A DNA stretch of 64,000 nucleotides from Micrasema longulum (GCA_022494885.1 JAGVSM010002747.1:46906-110905); one strand, 5' to 3'. Counted from the stretch's first letter, positions 45,191-57,913 are shown. Program-made: numbers and translations. Notes: generated by a model from the sequence alone, not told the origin.

Positions 45191-45888
45191 ACATATTTGC
45201 AATTGGCTTGTCCCTATATTGTTTCGTTTTTAAAAATGGTTTACTATGGGAACTAGAACCATTCAAACCCGTAAAAAAGCAGTTTTATCTGCTGTCTTCG
45301 GGCGCACGGTATACAAATATAACTATTTTCTAAAAACGCAAAATATATTGATACAGAAAATTTTATTCTGATACTCTGTCTAAAAACATAACAAAATCGG
45401 TTCAGTTTTGTGGTGCGGAAAACGATAGAGCTAAACGTCGATTTCGTCTATTCTAACAAAAAGTCTGACATGCAGTTGCCTTTTTCGCACAGTACCGGGG
45501 AGGCATCTGCAAGACAAGGACAGCAAAACAATGTTCGAACATCTATTTGTCAAAATTTACTGTCCTCACAATTTACCTAAACCGAAATACAAAAATAATA
45601 ATGTATACTGTTATGTTTATATTTCACACTTAAAGATTTTAAAGGATTTATTATTCAAATCTTCCCGCAAACGACCAACAGCGCCACTTACGCCCACTTT
45701 TTACAACTATTCCAATCATACCAACCAAAAATAACTTTAATTCTCAGCACTGACAACCTAACAAAAACCTTCTAGAAAGGGCTTCTTTCATCTCCGACGG
45801 GAAGTCCGCAGTTCCGGGCCAGCCAGCCAACAGCAAGGACGCGTCTTTAAGAACCGCCCCGGACTCCGCGGATAACCCGTTCCAGCCA
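45191..45888. other. Intergenic, no gene recognised
   Basis: AT-rich up to 45770, then an abrupt rise in GC into the candidate LTR-like segment. Confidence 0.4.
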
Positions 45889-46770
45889 TGTTATTAGAAA
45901 CCGCGTTATCAACGGGCGACGATCTCTATATTTGTCAACAAGCATTATAAAGTTGTGAAGTTTTATATACGACACCGCGTGTGACCATTTCAACCCGAGC
46001 GTCAGTCGGCAGTAAGCGATTCCTCGCGCCCACCTGTCCACGCCTCGTGACCACGCTGGTCTCCATCCTTCGTAATCTGCCCCATCCGTGTCTCCGATAG
46101 TCCTTGGGAGACTCTGGTTTCAACACGGAATCTCTGGCACCCTAGGAACGGTTTCCTTTTGTCCACGCGCTCACCCGAGCCCCAACAACCGCCTCGATAG
46201 CCCCCCGGAGGACTTTAACGAGCTCCCGGAAGAGTTACTTCCCGAGCCAGCCACTTTCCACGTGATGCAGCCTCGACAACATCTCGTCGTCCCGCGTGTT
46301 TAACGCGAGGCCGTTTACCGGCCTCGCTTCAGCCAGGCCAGGTCGCCTTGGTCTTCGGGATTCTTCAGACACCCCGTCACGGTGAGATCGTTCCATAATT
46401 TCGAGCTAGCTAAACCCTTATTTTTTCTTTAGATCCGAATCAAGCGTGTTGTGGTTATCCTATCCCGCCATTCCTCCTTTTCATATGTAATCTGAGAGTT
46501 TTGTAGAATTAAATCTGTTATATTGTAATATTAAATTGGCCCCGAGCCTTGAACAACAAAGCTGTTTTACTTATTTGTGATTCCTGTGGTCTCGAGCGTT
46601 GAGGAGGAAGGGTTTGGAGTCATCAAAACCCTTACGATTTAACCTGGATAAGTGTCTTGTACTCTCCGCTGAACCTAGCCGGGCAAAAGCTAAGAGCGGT
46701 AATCTCCGTCTTCAAGTAGAAAGTATTATGTAAACTCAGAGGAAGTACTGTACACTTCCCGCCCGTAACA
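45889..46770 (+). mobile_element. Possible LTR-retrotransposon-derived segment
   Basis: GC-rich block whose edges form a short inverted pair (TGTTA at 45889 and TAACA ending 46770). It has an internal TATAAAG (45950) and a polyadenylation-like TAATATTAAATTGG near 46528, as expected for one long terminal repeat. I found no target-site duplication and no second copy, so the call is weak. Other explanations are a promoter-like island or a pseudogene fragment. Confidence 0.25.
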
Positions 46771-47110
46771 ATACGTACTTCACTAATTTGGACTAAATAC
46801 AATTATTGATATCAAACTTTCGATTGTGTTCATTTTATCTATTTAGCAAGAACTCAAATCTAGCAATAGCAAAGCATTGCCGGGTTCAGCTTGTATTCAA
46901 TACGAAAAAGTCAGCTGTAATATACATCAGAATTGGGAATAAACTATCATCTATAATAATTAGACTTGTCTTGTATAAATAAAATAAATCAAAACCCACG
47001 TATAAAAATGTAAACATATCACACTTAATTTGGAAAAACAGAACATACTTCAGAGAAACATTCATTTACAATATGAATGTCCTTACCACAAGGCAAACTA
47101 ATAAATACAT

Positions 47111-47290
47111 GCCCTATTTTTTGGACCGGAAGATGCACTTTTTTGCTCTAAAAATTTAAGCAAAAATTAGGGTGCGTCTTATGGTCCGATGCGTCTTATC
47201 ATCGAAAACACATATTTTTTCTGAAAATTGATAGATAAATTTTGGGGTGTGTCTTATAGTCCGATGCGTCTTATCGTCCGCAAATTAAGG
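47111..47290. repeat. DNA-transposon-end-like repeat with 76-bp period
   Basis: GGTG[CT]GTCTTAT[GA]GTCCGA, then TGCGTCTTAT, occurs at 47171 and 47247. A similar TGCGTCTTATAGTCCG motif is widespread in DNA-transposon ends of many animals, by memory. It lies just 3' of the USF3-like gene. Confidence 0.5.
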
Positions 47291-47384
47291 TACATTCAAA
47301 TTCTAAAGTATTTTCTTGAAGAATCTTTAATTGTAATTTTTTGATTCCCTTAAAATATTTCAAATACAATCTACACGAATGTAA

Positions 47385-50300
47385 TTAAGTACAGACCTTA
47401 TTTATCTCGGGGAATATAGTGCTCAAGTTGAAGTTGGTCAGGCTGCTGCTGTGGCCGGGTGAAGAGGGCTTGGGCGGTGGCGGGGGCCCGCTGCGGTACA
47501 CGGGGGGGCCCTGCTGGCCGGGGTAGGGGTGCATCTGGCTCGAGGAAAAGTATCCAAAAAATGAATCATCCATCGCAGAGTTAGCCACAGAAGTAACTGA
47601 CTTATCCTGCCCAGCCGTATAATTGACCGTATAACAAGTTTTCCATTTTTTTTGCCTTTTGCTGGAAATGGATTCCTTTTTGCATGTGTCCAATTTGCGG
47701 TTGGCTGCGGAATCTCTTACAGAAACCGGTACTTTGTTATTGAATGTGTACTTGGGAATGTCTCGCAGCATTTCCATTTGCTTTGTCCCGCAGTGATCTA
47801 ATTTTTGATTGAAATACTCGGGTTCGGCCGAAGTAGAAAAGTCTGTCATCTCCGTATGGTAAGCGCTGTTGAAGTAAGCGGCCGAGTTGGCGCTAGAGTA
47901 CAGGGGCGGGTTGTTGGAGGTGTAGAGGGCAGGGTCGGGGGCCGAGTACAGCGGGGGGTTGGCGACGCCCGGATAGGAAGAGTCGCCATTGCTCTGATTC
48001 GGCTTGAAGTTGTTATACTGCGCGGATTGTCTGGGTATATTCTGGTTGTTTGCAGAAATACACAAATTAGAAGCGTCGTAATACTTCAGATTGTGAGAGA
48101 CGGTCTTCTGCCTTTTATTGTGGTGGTATTGAGAATCATTTGACTGCAGCAGTGCTTCTGTAGAGTAATTGTTTTTATTGGCGATTTTGTTTATTTCTAT
48201 TTTGTTATCAAAATGGGCTTGCTTAGACTGCGAGGTCATATAGTTCTCGGAAGTTTGCTGGTGCGGGAACACTTCCGCAGAGAAGAATGGTGCGGAATCG
48301 GTGTGGTTTATATCGTAAGGCCGAATGGGAGCTGCAGAGTGTGACTCTGCATTTCTGTTCCAGGTTTCGAGATCGCCATTTTTTTTCCGATTATACATAA
48401 ATGGAGCTTTGGTTAATCCCGTATTATCTGCGCACGCTATATTTTCTTTTCGCCTATCCATAAGTTGACTCACCGAAAGGAATGTTCCGGCATTATTCGG
48501 TAGGTTAGGTAGATTCATATCTATATTTTGAACTTTATTAAAAACATCTTTATCTTTGGTATTATTAAATTTACGATCTTTACTGGTCGATTCTGTTTCC
48601 TCGGAGAACATATTATGGTTATAAGACTGCTTGGGATCTCCCATTCCTAGAGCCAGGTCCCCCAAGAGAGTAGGAAGACTCCCGGGAAGGTTGCAGCCCT
48701 GATGGTGAGAGGCGGGAGCGGAAGACTCGGTAACTGCGCCTTTAGACGGTGACCACGAGTATTGTCCTTCTTCGCTCACCGCCTGCGGTACATTGTAGTA
48801 AAATGGAGTGTCGTACGAATCCGCCTTCTTGGATGTCAAAGAGGCTGCTGTGTTTACAATAGAAGTGAAAGTATGGGCAACAGAAAAATGACAATTATCC
48901 GGAGCAGAATTACTTTTTGAATTCCTATTATAATTTCCGGAAATCAACTCCTGGCTTTGTCCAGAATGTACCTCGGAAGTCATCCAGTTTACTGGACCTT
49001 TGTGAGATGGATATTCGGTCTTGGGCAATTTATTTTCTTGAGAAATGAATTTCGAATCTTTATTGGTAATCTTAGCGATATTTTTTGAAATTTTAGCATC
49101 GGACGAGTTAGATTTAATACTGGAAGACTTTGATTTGTCAGGAAGACGAAATTTAAATTCGGATTGTATGTCACTAGCAAAGGGTAGTAATGGAGCGCTT
49201 ACTTTTTTGCTAGAATCTAATTTCTGAATCCCGACATCGAAAATATTTTTGTCATCTTCGGGCCAGAGATTACTATTCTGAGTATAAATGTTGGTACTAA
49301 AATCTGAAAACAAGGAATTGCCGGAAGGTTTAGGTTTCACTCCTCCAGTAGAAGTACCGCAAGATATACTGAAATTAGTGCTGGTTATATCAGCGGTGAA
49401 AGGATTGAATGTATTAGAAGTGTAAATATTTGCAGTGTTGGGTGTGGGGAAAGTGAATGGGATGTCTAGAGACTTGTTGACGGAAGGAAACTCAGACAAG
49501 GCAGAGGGGAAACTCACCTTGGAAGGATTGTCTATTTTACCAGAACTGGGGAGGAAGGTCGGCCCCGAGTATGTACCGTTACTAGCATTGCCAAACACCA
49601 GTGGAAACGAATTACTTTCACCCGATGATAACACAGCTTTAGTATTAGTGTGATTTTTATTAATAAAGCATTTTTGTGCACTCTCCATTTGTCCTTTAAC
49701 CTTAGAATCTTTGCTATTATTTATTACAGATTCGTGTTCATAGCTGAACATGGATTCTGACAAACAGTACGTATTACCGGCAGAAATAGACTTGGTGGGA
49801 GGATATCCCATTTGGAAATCGGAGTACACGCAAGCTGAGGAGAGAGACAACGGAGGTTCACTTTGCTTGTACACGGGATTGTCGGGAACACCGCCCCTCG
49901 GAAATTGCTGGCTTCGCAAACATAACTCGTTACTTTGCGAGGAGGATCTTGTCGATTTCATTCTGTCAGTTGATTCTGCATTTGATTTTGGCAGGAAATC
50001 GCCGGAAGCACTTCCAGACTGAGAAAAGGGAGGTAAAGTGGACCCGGAGGTGGGTAAAAAGAAATTAGAAAAATGGTCCATGGAACAAATATTTGGAGTT
50101 TGGAGATTCTCAATCGGCGGAGTATCGGGGCGTGCCCCCGTGCACACGAGGGGGAAGGCGAGCAAGACGGCAGCCGTGGGGGACGAGGGCAGCGGGGAGG
50201 GGGAGGGCGCACCCCCCGTGCCCCCCCACACCCCCAGCAGCTCCTCCGCATCCCCCAGCCGGCAGGAGGACATGGAAGCGAGGTTGTTCACACTCTGTTT

Positions 50301-51181
50301 AACACATCCTTCTAATTCTTTATCGTCATTTTTTTCTTGAACATTTTGTTGGTCATTTCTATCGGTTTGAGCACTAGACAGTTCAGAGTTAGGAATATCT
50401 ACTTTCTTAACAGCTTCGGAAGAATTACTTTTAGAAATTATATTTTCAAAAGATTTAGTAGTTGCGATAGTTTTTACAGCACCGTTTACTACACCGTCGT
50501 TTTTACATTTGGAATGAACTATATCTTTATTTGGAGAAGTACGGTCGAGAGGAGCGAGGGTGACTTTTTCAGAAGAGATAATTGGTAAATCACATTTATC
50601 TACACTTTGGTTTAAAACATTTTTAATGCTGTCTATTTTCATATCGAGAGTGTTTTTGCTGATCTGGTTGTCATTTTCATTTCTAACTGTAGGTGGTGTT
50701 GTTATCGCACTCGTTTCACTCAAACTTACTGGTGCATTTGCAATGTTCGTTTCTTCCAATGTTTTTGTTCTGCCTATTGATGATAGCTCATTTCCTTCGG
50801 GAACTTTCAACACATCCTTTAATACATTTTTCTTAGAATCGACAATATTTTTTTTGAAACTCAAGTTTGGAATGGTTTGTCCAATTTTTCGCAACGCACT
50901 GTTTTTTCGCTTCGTCAGTTTTATAAGACTCGGGATCTTTTGACGTTTTCTTTCTTGGACCGTGGAAAGGTTCGTAGAAAATGTAGAAATAGGATAATTG
51001 TTAACCATGGTGGTCTTGGTGATCCCCAGCCCGTAAAGTAGGTTGGGAGCGAGTTTCCTGGCAACCCGAGGGAGGGCGGAGGTGGCGCCCGGCTGCAGAG
51101 GACGCTGCACGAGGAAGATGGCGGGCGGGGGGGGCGGCGCCAGGGACAAGAGGGGCACGACTACAGGACCGTGAAGCCATA
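47385..51181 (-). CDS. USF3-like gene, large last exon
   Basis: Acceptor TTTTCTAG, stop TAA at 47387-47385. About 1265 codons of low-complexity sequence, Pro-rich near both ends (APPPPPAIF; SGPPPPPKPSS). GTG, not ATG, is the first codon of the longest open stretch, as expected for an internal exon reading in from 52053. Open frames on the plus strand in this interval are shadows. Confidence 0.9.
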
Positions 51182-54100
51182 CTAGAAAATTAACACCGAG
51201 GGTTACGGCGAGCTGTATTTCCGCAACATGTTGACCAATAACAGATTAGTACTTATGAAACTTCTCTAAAATTAATGCATCAGATACCTATTTTCTCAAA
51301 TACAAGTTTAGGCATTTGCGGGGCTTATGAACTGTCCTGGACTGACAATCAATATGTTTCTTTTTTGGGTAATAGCACTCGCCTCCTGCGGCCCGTTAGT
51401 ACCCTGGCAGAACTCACCCATAATTTAATTTATGAAAATATTTGAGCATTAAAAAACACTGACTGACTTTGAAAAAAAAAACATGGCTTAAAAGCAAAAT
51501 AAATTTTAATATAAAATTCTCACAAAAATGAAAGTTAGCGACCTTTACATTGGCCAGTTTGTAAAAACAGCAATTTCATAGATAAGCACCTAATATTTCA
51601 TTTTAAAGGAAAAAAAACTGCGTTCTTATGATGTACCCAAATATTTCATTTTGAAAGCCATTTTCAACGAGTTGTAAATAACTTTAGAGTAATTACCTTA
51701 AAGAGTAGCCCATATGGAAAAAAAAAACCATTCTATGATTATTGACCACAAAGTTAGCTACAGATTACAACGTTGAGAATTGCAAGCGCCAACTGAAACC
51801 GTCTATTACACGTTTGTTGTTAAACTAAAAACCAAACTAAAACCAAACCAAAAATGTGGTTAATAAATACGCAAAAATACGCTTCTGTTTTACGCGATAG
51901 AGCCTAAGGGCTTCTCTAGAGAATTATTACTCTGAGTAAATAACTCACTATCAGAAAATGGGAATCAAGTTGGTGACACATTGTTGAGTTTGAATCGAGT
52001 TGATGAATTTTTCAATTGAATTAGGAATTTTCATGAAACACAAAATACTTACCATTACTCGTGGCCGGAGTGATGGTTGGAACAGATGAATTACCAGACA
52101 ATTTGGATTCCTTTTTCTTCCTCTTGACATGTTTCCTCGGAGTTAGCGATTCCTTCTTATTTTTTTTCCTTTTTTTGGAATTCTTTTTTCCATCAGCTGC
52201 AGATTCGGTGCCCATAATGGTAGGAACTGTCGCAACATCTGCGTGGTTTATTACTTTCTTCACATTTTCTTTATCACTCTCCACGCAGATTCCCTCCATG
52301 TCCATCAAGATAGGATTAGATTTTTCCAGACACGGTTCTATAAAATAAATATTGAAACAATTAATAATAATTCGGATAGATATAAAAAAAATACAACTAG
52401 TAATTCCTTAACTAATACATATTTACGATAATACATATATTTTTTTATGAGGAACTTCAGCCCTACGGAAAATTGGATACAAAAAATGTTCTTTGGCGCA
52501 CGGTAAAAATTAGAGCATTAAATTGTAAGGCAAAGTTTCTTGAAAAAGTAGGAAAAAAATATAATAATAAAAATGCACTACTTTGATTAATGTCATCGGT
52601 TCATTTGAACCTATCAATAATGTGAAATCTGTGAAGGATATCCGGCTGGCTTACCGTTAACGAACCAATGGGAAGGACTAAGTTATTTCAGAAATACAAA
52701 ACTTTAAAAAATCATAGCACTGATAATGCGATGTGTAAAAAAATTTATTTTTTTTGGCTTAGTTTAATAGTCTATTAACAAATAAAAAAAATTAAAAGAG
52801 ACACTGAACTTCCTCATTGTTATTAATTCAGACTCTTTTTGATGACACTCCAGCTATCTATATGGATGTTTGTTTAAGCGAAAACCATTGCCATTTCGCA
52901 AAACGATACAATAGACCCAGCATCCTTAATCTCTTTCAGCAGCTCAATAGTTTAATAATAAACAAACAATAGTTATTTCAATAAATCAATTGAATGCGTT
53001 CATTAATCTTGTTACGAATATTAACTAACCGGGAATTGTGACGGGCGTCAAAAAGCCGAGCATCCCCGCTAGGGACTACTGGGGCCGAGCGGCTCTGTTA
53101 GATTAAAAACCTCAGAACCTCATAAACTGTCCCCTCAACGAAGACTCGTATTTATCATTTCGTTGGTGGTCTTTGCCATGGGGGTTATTAAAATTAAGAT
53201 TATTTTAAAAATAAACTCCATTTAATAATGTGAATAAACTTAATACTAATCTTACTTTGTCAATATGTAATTAAATGATTGATAATTGAAACATAAAATT
53301 ATTTATTAATCTGTTTACAAAAATATTAAAATAAATATTTCACCTTATAAATTAATGTAATATTATTATTATTAATGTTTTAATGAATTATTTTATTTTT
53401 ATTTTTATAAGGAAAATACATTATTAAATTGAATTTAGAATTATTAAAGAATTCAATTACAAATTTTAGGTACATGATTTTAATTTTGCTACACCGCTGT
53501 ATTATTAATAACTTATCTGTATTTTATTTGAATATTTTTAATTTTAATTATGTATATTGATCATAATATTAATATATCTATCTAATTAATTTTCTGATCT
53601 ATTTTAAATTTCTTATATCAAACTATAAATATAATTGATGTGAAACTACCCTTATGTATGAAATAAATAATACACAGAGACTCCGGACGTGCCTATGAGC
53701 CAGTGGAGTGGCTACATCCACAAATAAAATAATTTGATTTAGCATATTATAAGAGTCCCAAAGAAATACAAAAATTGGTTTATTCAAAGTATCGCCCCTC
53801 ACTATAGCTATACATTTGTGCCATTTCTCGGGCGATACACGAATACCGTAACAATAAAATGATGCGTTTTTGTGAGGCCATCGACAGGAACGAGTGATAG
53901 TCAGAAGGGGCTGGATCTGGAAAATACGGCAGTTGCGGTAGCAGATCCCATTTCAGTGTTTCGATGGTGTCCTGGACAATGGAAGTGGAATGGCATGCTG
54001 CAATATCACTCGTTCGTGTCTCATGTCCCATTCTGGCTGTGTTTCGAGCAATGCATGATTCAAATCGATTAGTTGTTGTTGATAGCGATGCCCATTGACG

Positions 54101-57100
54101 GTTTCACCCGTTCCTAGCAGCTCATAGTACACGATTCCTTTCTGATCCCACTAAATGCGGAGCATTGTTTTTCCTAAGCGATTTGGCCATGCCGTCAATG
54201 TTGATGGTTGTCAGGTGAAAGCCACGATTTTTTGCATTTAGGATTCACAAAATATATCCATTTTTCATTGCCAGTAATAATTCTATGCAGGAAACTCTTT
54301 CTTTCATGCCGCAAAAACAAAATTTCAAAGACGACTCTTCGGTTTCCAAATGCCTCTCAGTCAACTCATGCAACACCCATTTTCCATCCTTTTGAACTTT
54401 TTCCATGGAATGCAAACATTTAGAAATACTTTGCGGAGTCATGCTTAATGCGTCGCAAGTTGATCTCGTGTTTGCATATCATCTTCATCCAATAACACTT
54501 GCGGATCAGCGTCCTCAATTTTTTTGGTCTTTCGGATCGCACCTTATCCTCAGCGTCAAAATAGACACTTCTGAAGCGTTTAAACCAATCTTCACAGGTA
54601 GATTTTGATGATGCGTGTTCACCATAGGCCTCTTAAAAGGCCTTTTAAAAGTTAAAGCAGAAAAGCAAAGCTGGTGGGAACAAATGCTGTTTATTTGGCA
54701 CAAAATTTGTCATTTTTATTGATAAAATAAATATTTTTGCGTTGCGATATATTTATTTATTTTTATTATTTTTTTTATTTTTTATTTTCTTTTATTTAGG
54801 AAACATACAGTACAGTTACAAAGTTTAATATTTTACACAATTAGACTTAACTCTAATGGACCAGTGAAGTTTCCATATTATAAAGCAATTATATGTAAGG
54901 TTAATAATGAAAGTATAAAAAAGAGAAGGAAAAAGAAAAACATAAATGAAAGTTGTTTAAAAATTAAAATTTAAGTAAAAAAAAAGATATTTTAAAGTTT
55001 GTAGTTTGTAGTTTGTAGTTTGTTTTTATATGTTGGTATTACGACTGATTATTATTGAAAGCTGTTTAACATATAAAACAAACACAAGTTCTGACATGTA
55101 TGTTCACTACACGTGCCGCTAGTGCCATCTATGTGGAAATTCGGAAACCTGGAAAATCAGCACGGTCCACACCTTAATGAGGTCAGTGAGCAAGGTGGAA
55201 AAGACTTATATGTGGCGGAAGAGGGATGGATAGAACGGACAAGTGATGCTCGCTCTTTCACTCCCTCGGTGTGATTGGTCGAATTACTAATACCCGCCAG
55301 CGGCTGGGCAATATAAATAGGGCGCACAGCCCGTTAATAAATCTATCGATCTCTGCTACTCATATTTAATTCATCTATCCACTCTTCCTTTTTGCCGATA
55401 CTACTTACGCCTCGAGAGCTTTGCCTGCCCTTTAGATTCGACTGCAATTTTTTCTGACTTTAAAAAGTTCTTTTCAGCACTATTGTCGATTCGGTTTAAG
55501 ATAGAGCTTGGGTGAATAGGGTTTAGTTCGCCGGTTTCTACTGACATTCAACTGGTGAAGGGGCATCCTGGCAATCTACAAATCTACTATTTAAATATTG
55601 ATAAATTGATTAAATTGAAAAGTTCAATCAATTTATAAATTAATTCCTTTAAACGGATTATCATATTTGATATATATTACAACAGAGATGGCAAACATTA
55701 AAACAATGTGGATATTTAAACATAAACAGAATGCTAAATATTGCACAGTGTGTAAATGGACTACTTAAACCAACCAATGACTGGTCATAAGAGCGATAAG
55801 TACTGTAATATCTACATTTCATTTTTACAAATGTCCACCGTATCTGTAGTAATACATTATATAAAATAAAACAAACATGTTAATGGAAATTATGTTTGAA
55901 GCTAAAACCAGCTAGAAGTAATTCTTACAAAAACAATTCATTTTATTTATATATTTTTATACTCTGACGCTATGCCACGAGCAATGTAAATCTATTATTT
56001 GAGAGCATTTATTTGAAAACATAATGACAGTTTTGTGTATGCGAGAGATGGCTCAGAAAAACATCATTAACCACATAAGACAAAATAGTTGTCATAGAAA
56101 AAAATATTAGTCTATTTCCAATACGCAAATATGGAGTAATTACCTGGTGATGGTACGGCAGTTGGGGGCGGCACAGGGAGGGGGAGGCCGGCACGCAGCA
56201 AGCAGCGCAGCAGCTCCCACACGGTGCTCCTCAGCGCCCCCACCTCGCGGACCCCGCGCACCCCGCCCCCCCTCGTCGCGCCCGCGAGCATTCTCCCCTT
56301 GCTCTCCCGCGCTTCTTCCTCAGCAAGATCACCCGCTACATTGTGATTTAAATATTTCAATTGCCTATCTAAATAGAAAAGTGTAATCGAGTCCTATTTG
56401 TTATCTTACTGGGAATCTAACCCGGAACCTGTATGTGTGAGGCGAGTGTCCGAGTCATCAAACCGGGGGATCAGCCAAATGAGTTTCTACTTATGTGGGG
56501 ACCAGAGAGTAAAGTGACGACGGTCAATTATTGTCTGTGCCCTATGCCCCTATATAAGGACTCTTCTCTGCCTCCACCGGCATTCCTGTTTATAAATTGT
56601 TAGCGTCTCTATTTTGTATTTATTGTGAACCCACAGCATTCTCCGTGAGTGAAAATAATTGTAGCTGTAAAGTAACCTTAACTTAAATTGCAGAATAATT
56701 ATATTTATTTAAAAGGAGGAAAGGGAATGATGATGATGGTATCAGAATTTAGTTAAAAAAGATAACAATTTTCTCGATCATTAGAATGGTTTTCAGGTAT
56801 GGAGAAGGAGCGCTTTTACCGCTGTTGATTTTTGTTGCTGAAGGCTTCACGCTGTTGAAGGAAAGTCTACAGATAAATGGATAGATTGGAATTTGTTTCA
56901 TCGATCGATGGATCGTGTGACTTATTTCAGTAGGAAGAGTCCATGTCCCAATAATATAATGATAATTATAATCAAACCATGTCGCAGCATCTTCTTAATT
57001 TCATTAGATTAATCAATTTATTGTGTTTAATAACATAAAATTCTCGTCTCATTGATCTTCAGCTTGTAATAAATCATTCATCTCACTCATCAATCGCAAT

Positions 57101-57913
57101 AGCTTATTTGAAAAGATTCATGTTTAATAAATATGAGTGATTAAATTATGATAAGTTAAAAGAGGTAGATTAATACTGTACACGTAATTATTAGAGGATA
57201 AACTCTGTGAACATCATTCGAACGTCTTTTGTTTCAATTTCCAAACTATTCTCCTGGGTAAATCTACGAAAGATTTTGTTAAATATTCTACATTTTTTAT
57301 TTTTATGGAGTATTATTACTGATGATCGAGTTGACCAGTGAATGCATTTTAAAAGGGAGGCGTGAAAAACTCGATAAGTCAAATTTGATTTTTTAACTCG
57401 TCTACGAAATTTTAAATAATTTAACCTGTCTCATCTCGAAACATCAATTGAATAACATATCTTAGATTCTCACACTCCCACTTCATCGCTTCGCAGCCTA
57501 TAAATTCAAAGTGAAATTGGCGCTACAAATTCCAATTATTATTGGTTACAGGCAGGCACCCTTTGCTGATGCGCCTATGTCTCGTGTACTACTTTTTGTC
57601 CAAGTTCTTCTTCCTTCAAAAACACGTCCAAACAGTTTTCAAACTGGTAGACCGAAATGGAATGGACAACTAGACTCGCCAATTTATTACAGTCTGAAAC
57701 GTGAAGATAAACCAGATACTTGGTAGTGTCTCACCGAGACGGAGCTTCTCCAGGCATCGGATGGTGTCTTGCAGCTGGCGGATGCGCAGCAGGGAGTTCT
57801 GCAGGATGAGGATCCGAGTGGTGGACGGAACGCCCTCCGGAAGGGCCTCCGCCAGCGCATCGAACGCCTTGCTCAGCCGCCCGCGCCTCTGCTTCTCCCA
57901 ATTCTGACATTTC
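47385..57913 (-). CDS. USF3-like bHLH protein, four exons visible, 5' end not found
   Basis: Probable nuclear bHLH regulator. Join of 57913-57735, 56335-56144, 52337-52053 and 51181-47385 (minus), 1483 residues from the first complete codon, with all three junctions in phase. Residues 1-59 form a bHLH: NWEKQRRGRLSKAFDALAEA (basic region and helix 1), then RILILQNSLLRIRQLQDTI (helix 2). Residues 174-200 are a Lys/Arg-rich nuclear-localisation-type cluster. The last exon encodes a long Ser/Asn-rich disordered region, with NNYSTEALLQ in its distal part and SLTNFNLSTIFPEI at 1465-1478. The human USF3 (KIAA2018) tail has LSNFNMTSLFPEI and SYSAEALIG by memory, so orthology is inferred from these plus the bHLH. 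The first visible exon starts in phase 2, so at least one upstream exon is missing. Confidence 0.8.
51182..52052. other. Intron of the USF3-like gene
   Basis: AT-rich. A MITE family A fragment (TTAGGCATTTGCGGGGCTTA) lies at about 51308-51350. CAATATGTTTCTTTTTTGGG at about 51350 also occurs near 25962. No coding sequence was recognised. Confidence 0.5.
52053..52337 (-). CDS. USF3-like gene, Lys-rich exon
   Basis: Acceptor TTTTATAG, donor AATG|GTAAGT. Encodes LMDMEGICVESDKENVKKV, the basic cluster KKNSKKRKKNKK with KHVKRKKK, and ends VPTITPATSN. Confidence 0.88.
52338..53754. other. Intron of the USF3-like gene, first part
   Basis: AT-rich. A GC-richer segment at 53035-53110 (CAAAAAGCCGAGCATCCCCG) may be a SINE or LINE end, but it did not match the families above. 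Confidence 0.4.
53755..54715 (-). mobile_element. Decayed mariner-type transposon, minus strand
   Basis: The minus frames read SISKCLHSMEKVQKDGKWVL and ELTERHLE (54442-54350, the mariner linker region), then ETLKWDLLPQLPYFPDPAPS, DYHSF and, near 53785, SEGRYFE (the family's typical YFE end). The HDNARPH box with the second catalytic Asp is replaced by an unrelated reading. Ends are weak (TTGGTTTATT at about 53775 and AAATAAACAGC-like inverse at about 54690), so the borders are approximate. Unlike 41534-42795, it is long dead. Confidence 0.65.
54716..55090. other. Intron, AT-rich, with a 7-bp repeat
   Basis: AGTTTGT is tandemly repeated about four times at 54996-55025. No gene. Confidence 0.6.
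55097..55540 (+). mobile_element. Candidate solo LTR flanked by CTGACA
   Basis: The 444-bp segment starts TGTATGTTCACTAC and is flanked by CTGACA at 55091-55096 and 55541-55546. It contains TATAAATAGG at about 55314 and TTAATAAA at about 55335, fitting LTR promoter and polyadenylation signals. The end (TTTCTA) lacks the usual CA unless the duplication is shorter, so the exact borders are uncertain. No internal retroelement coding sequence was seen. Confidence 0.45.
55676..55856. mobile_element. MITE family A, short copy
   Basis: ATTACAACAGAGATGGCAAA at the left is inverted as TGTCCACCGTATCTGTAGTAAT at the right. The interior includes TGCACAGTGTGTAAA and CCAATGACTGGTCATAAGAG, as at 38385-38435. 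Confidence 0.7.
56144..56335 (-). CDS. USF3-like gene, second visible exon
   Basis: Acceptor ACAATGTAG, donor CCAG|GTAATT. Encodes AEEEARESKGRM, a Gly/Arg-rich stretch, and STVWELLRCLLRAGLPLPVP. The GC content is far higher than in the flanks. Confidence 0.82.
56336..57734. other. Intron between bHLH exon and next exon
   Basis: A minus-strand SINE-like head lies at about 56405-56480 (GAATCTAACCCGGAACCTG). A TATATAAGGACT at about 56551 may be a retroelement promoter. The remainder is AT-rich. Confidence 0.4.
57735..57913 (-). CDS. USF3-like gene, bHLH exon
   Basis: Acceptor TTTTGTAG, donor CTCG|GTGAGA. Encodes KCQNWEKQRRGRL (basic region with the conserved Glu and Arg), a helix 1 with AFDALAEALPEG, a loop, and helix 2 RILILQNSLLRIRQLQ. 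The basic region begins in the preceding, unseen exon. The position usually held by His two to four residues before Glu is Cys or Gln here. Confidence 0.88.

Noticed and set aside
47805..50943. Plus-strand frames of 60-127 codons
   Set aside because: All are antisense to the USF3-like last exon and reflect its composition.
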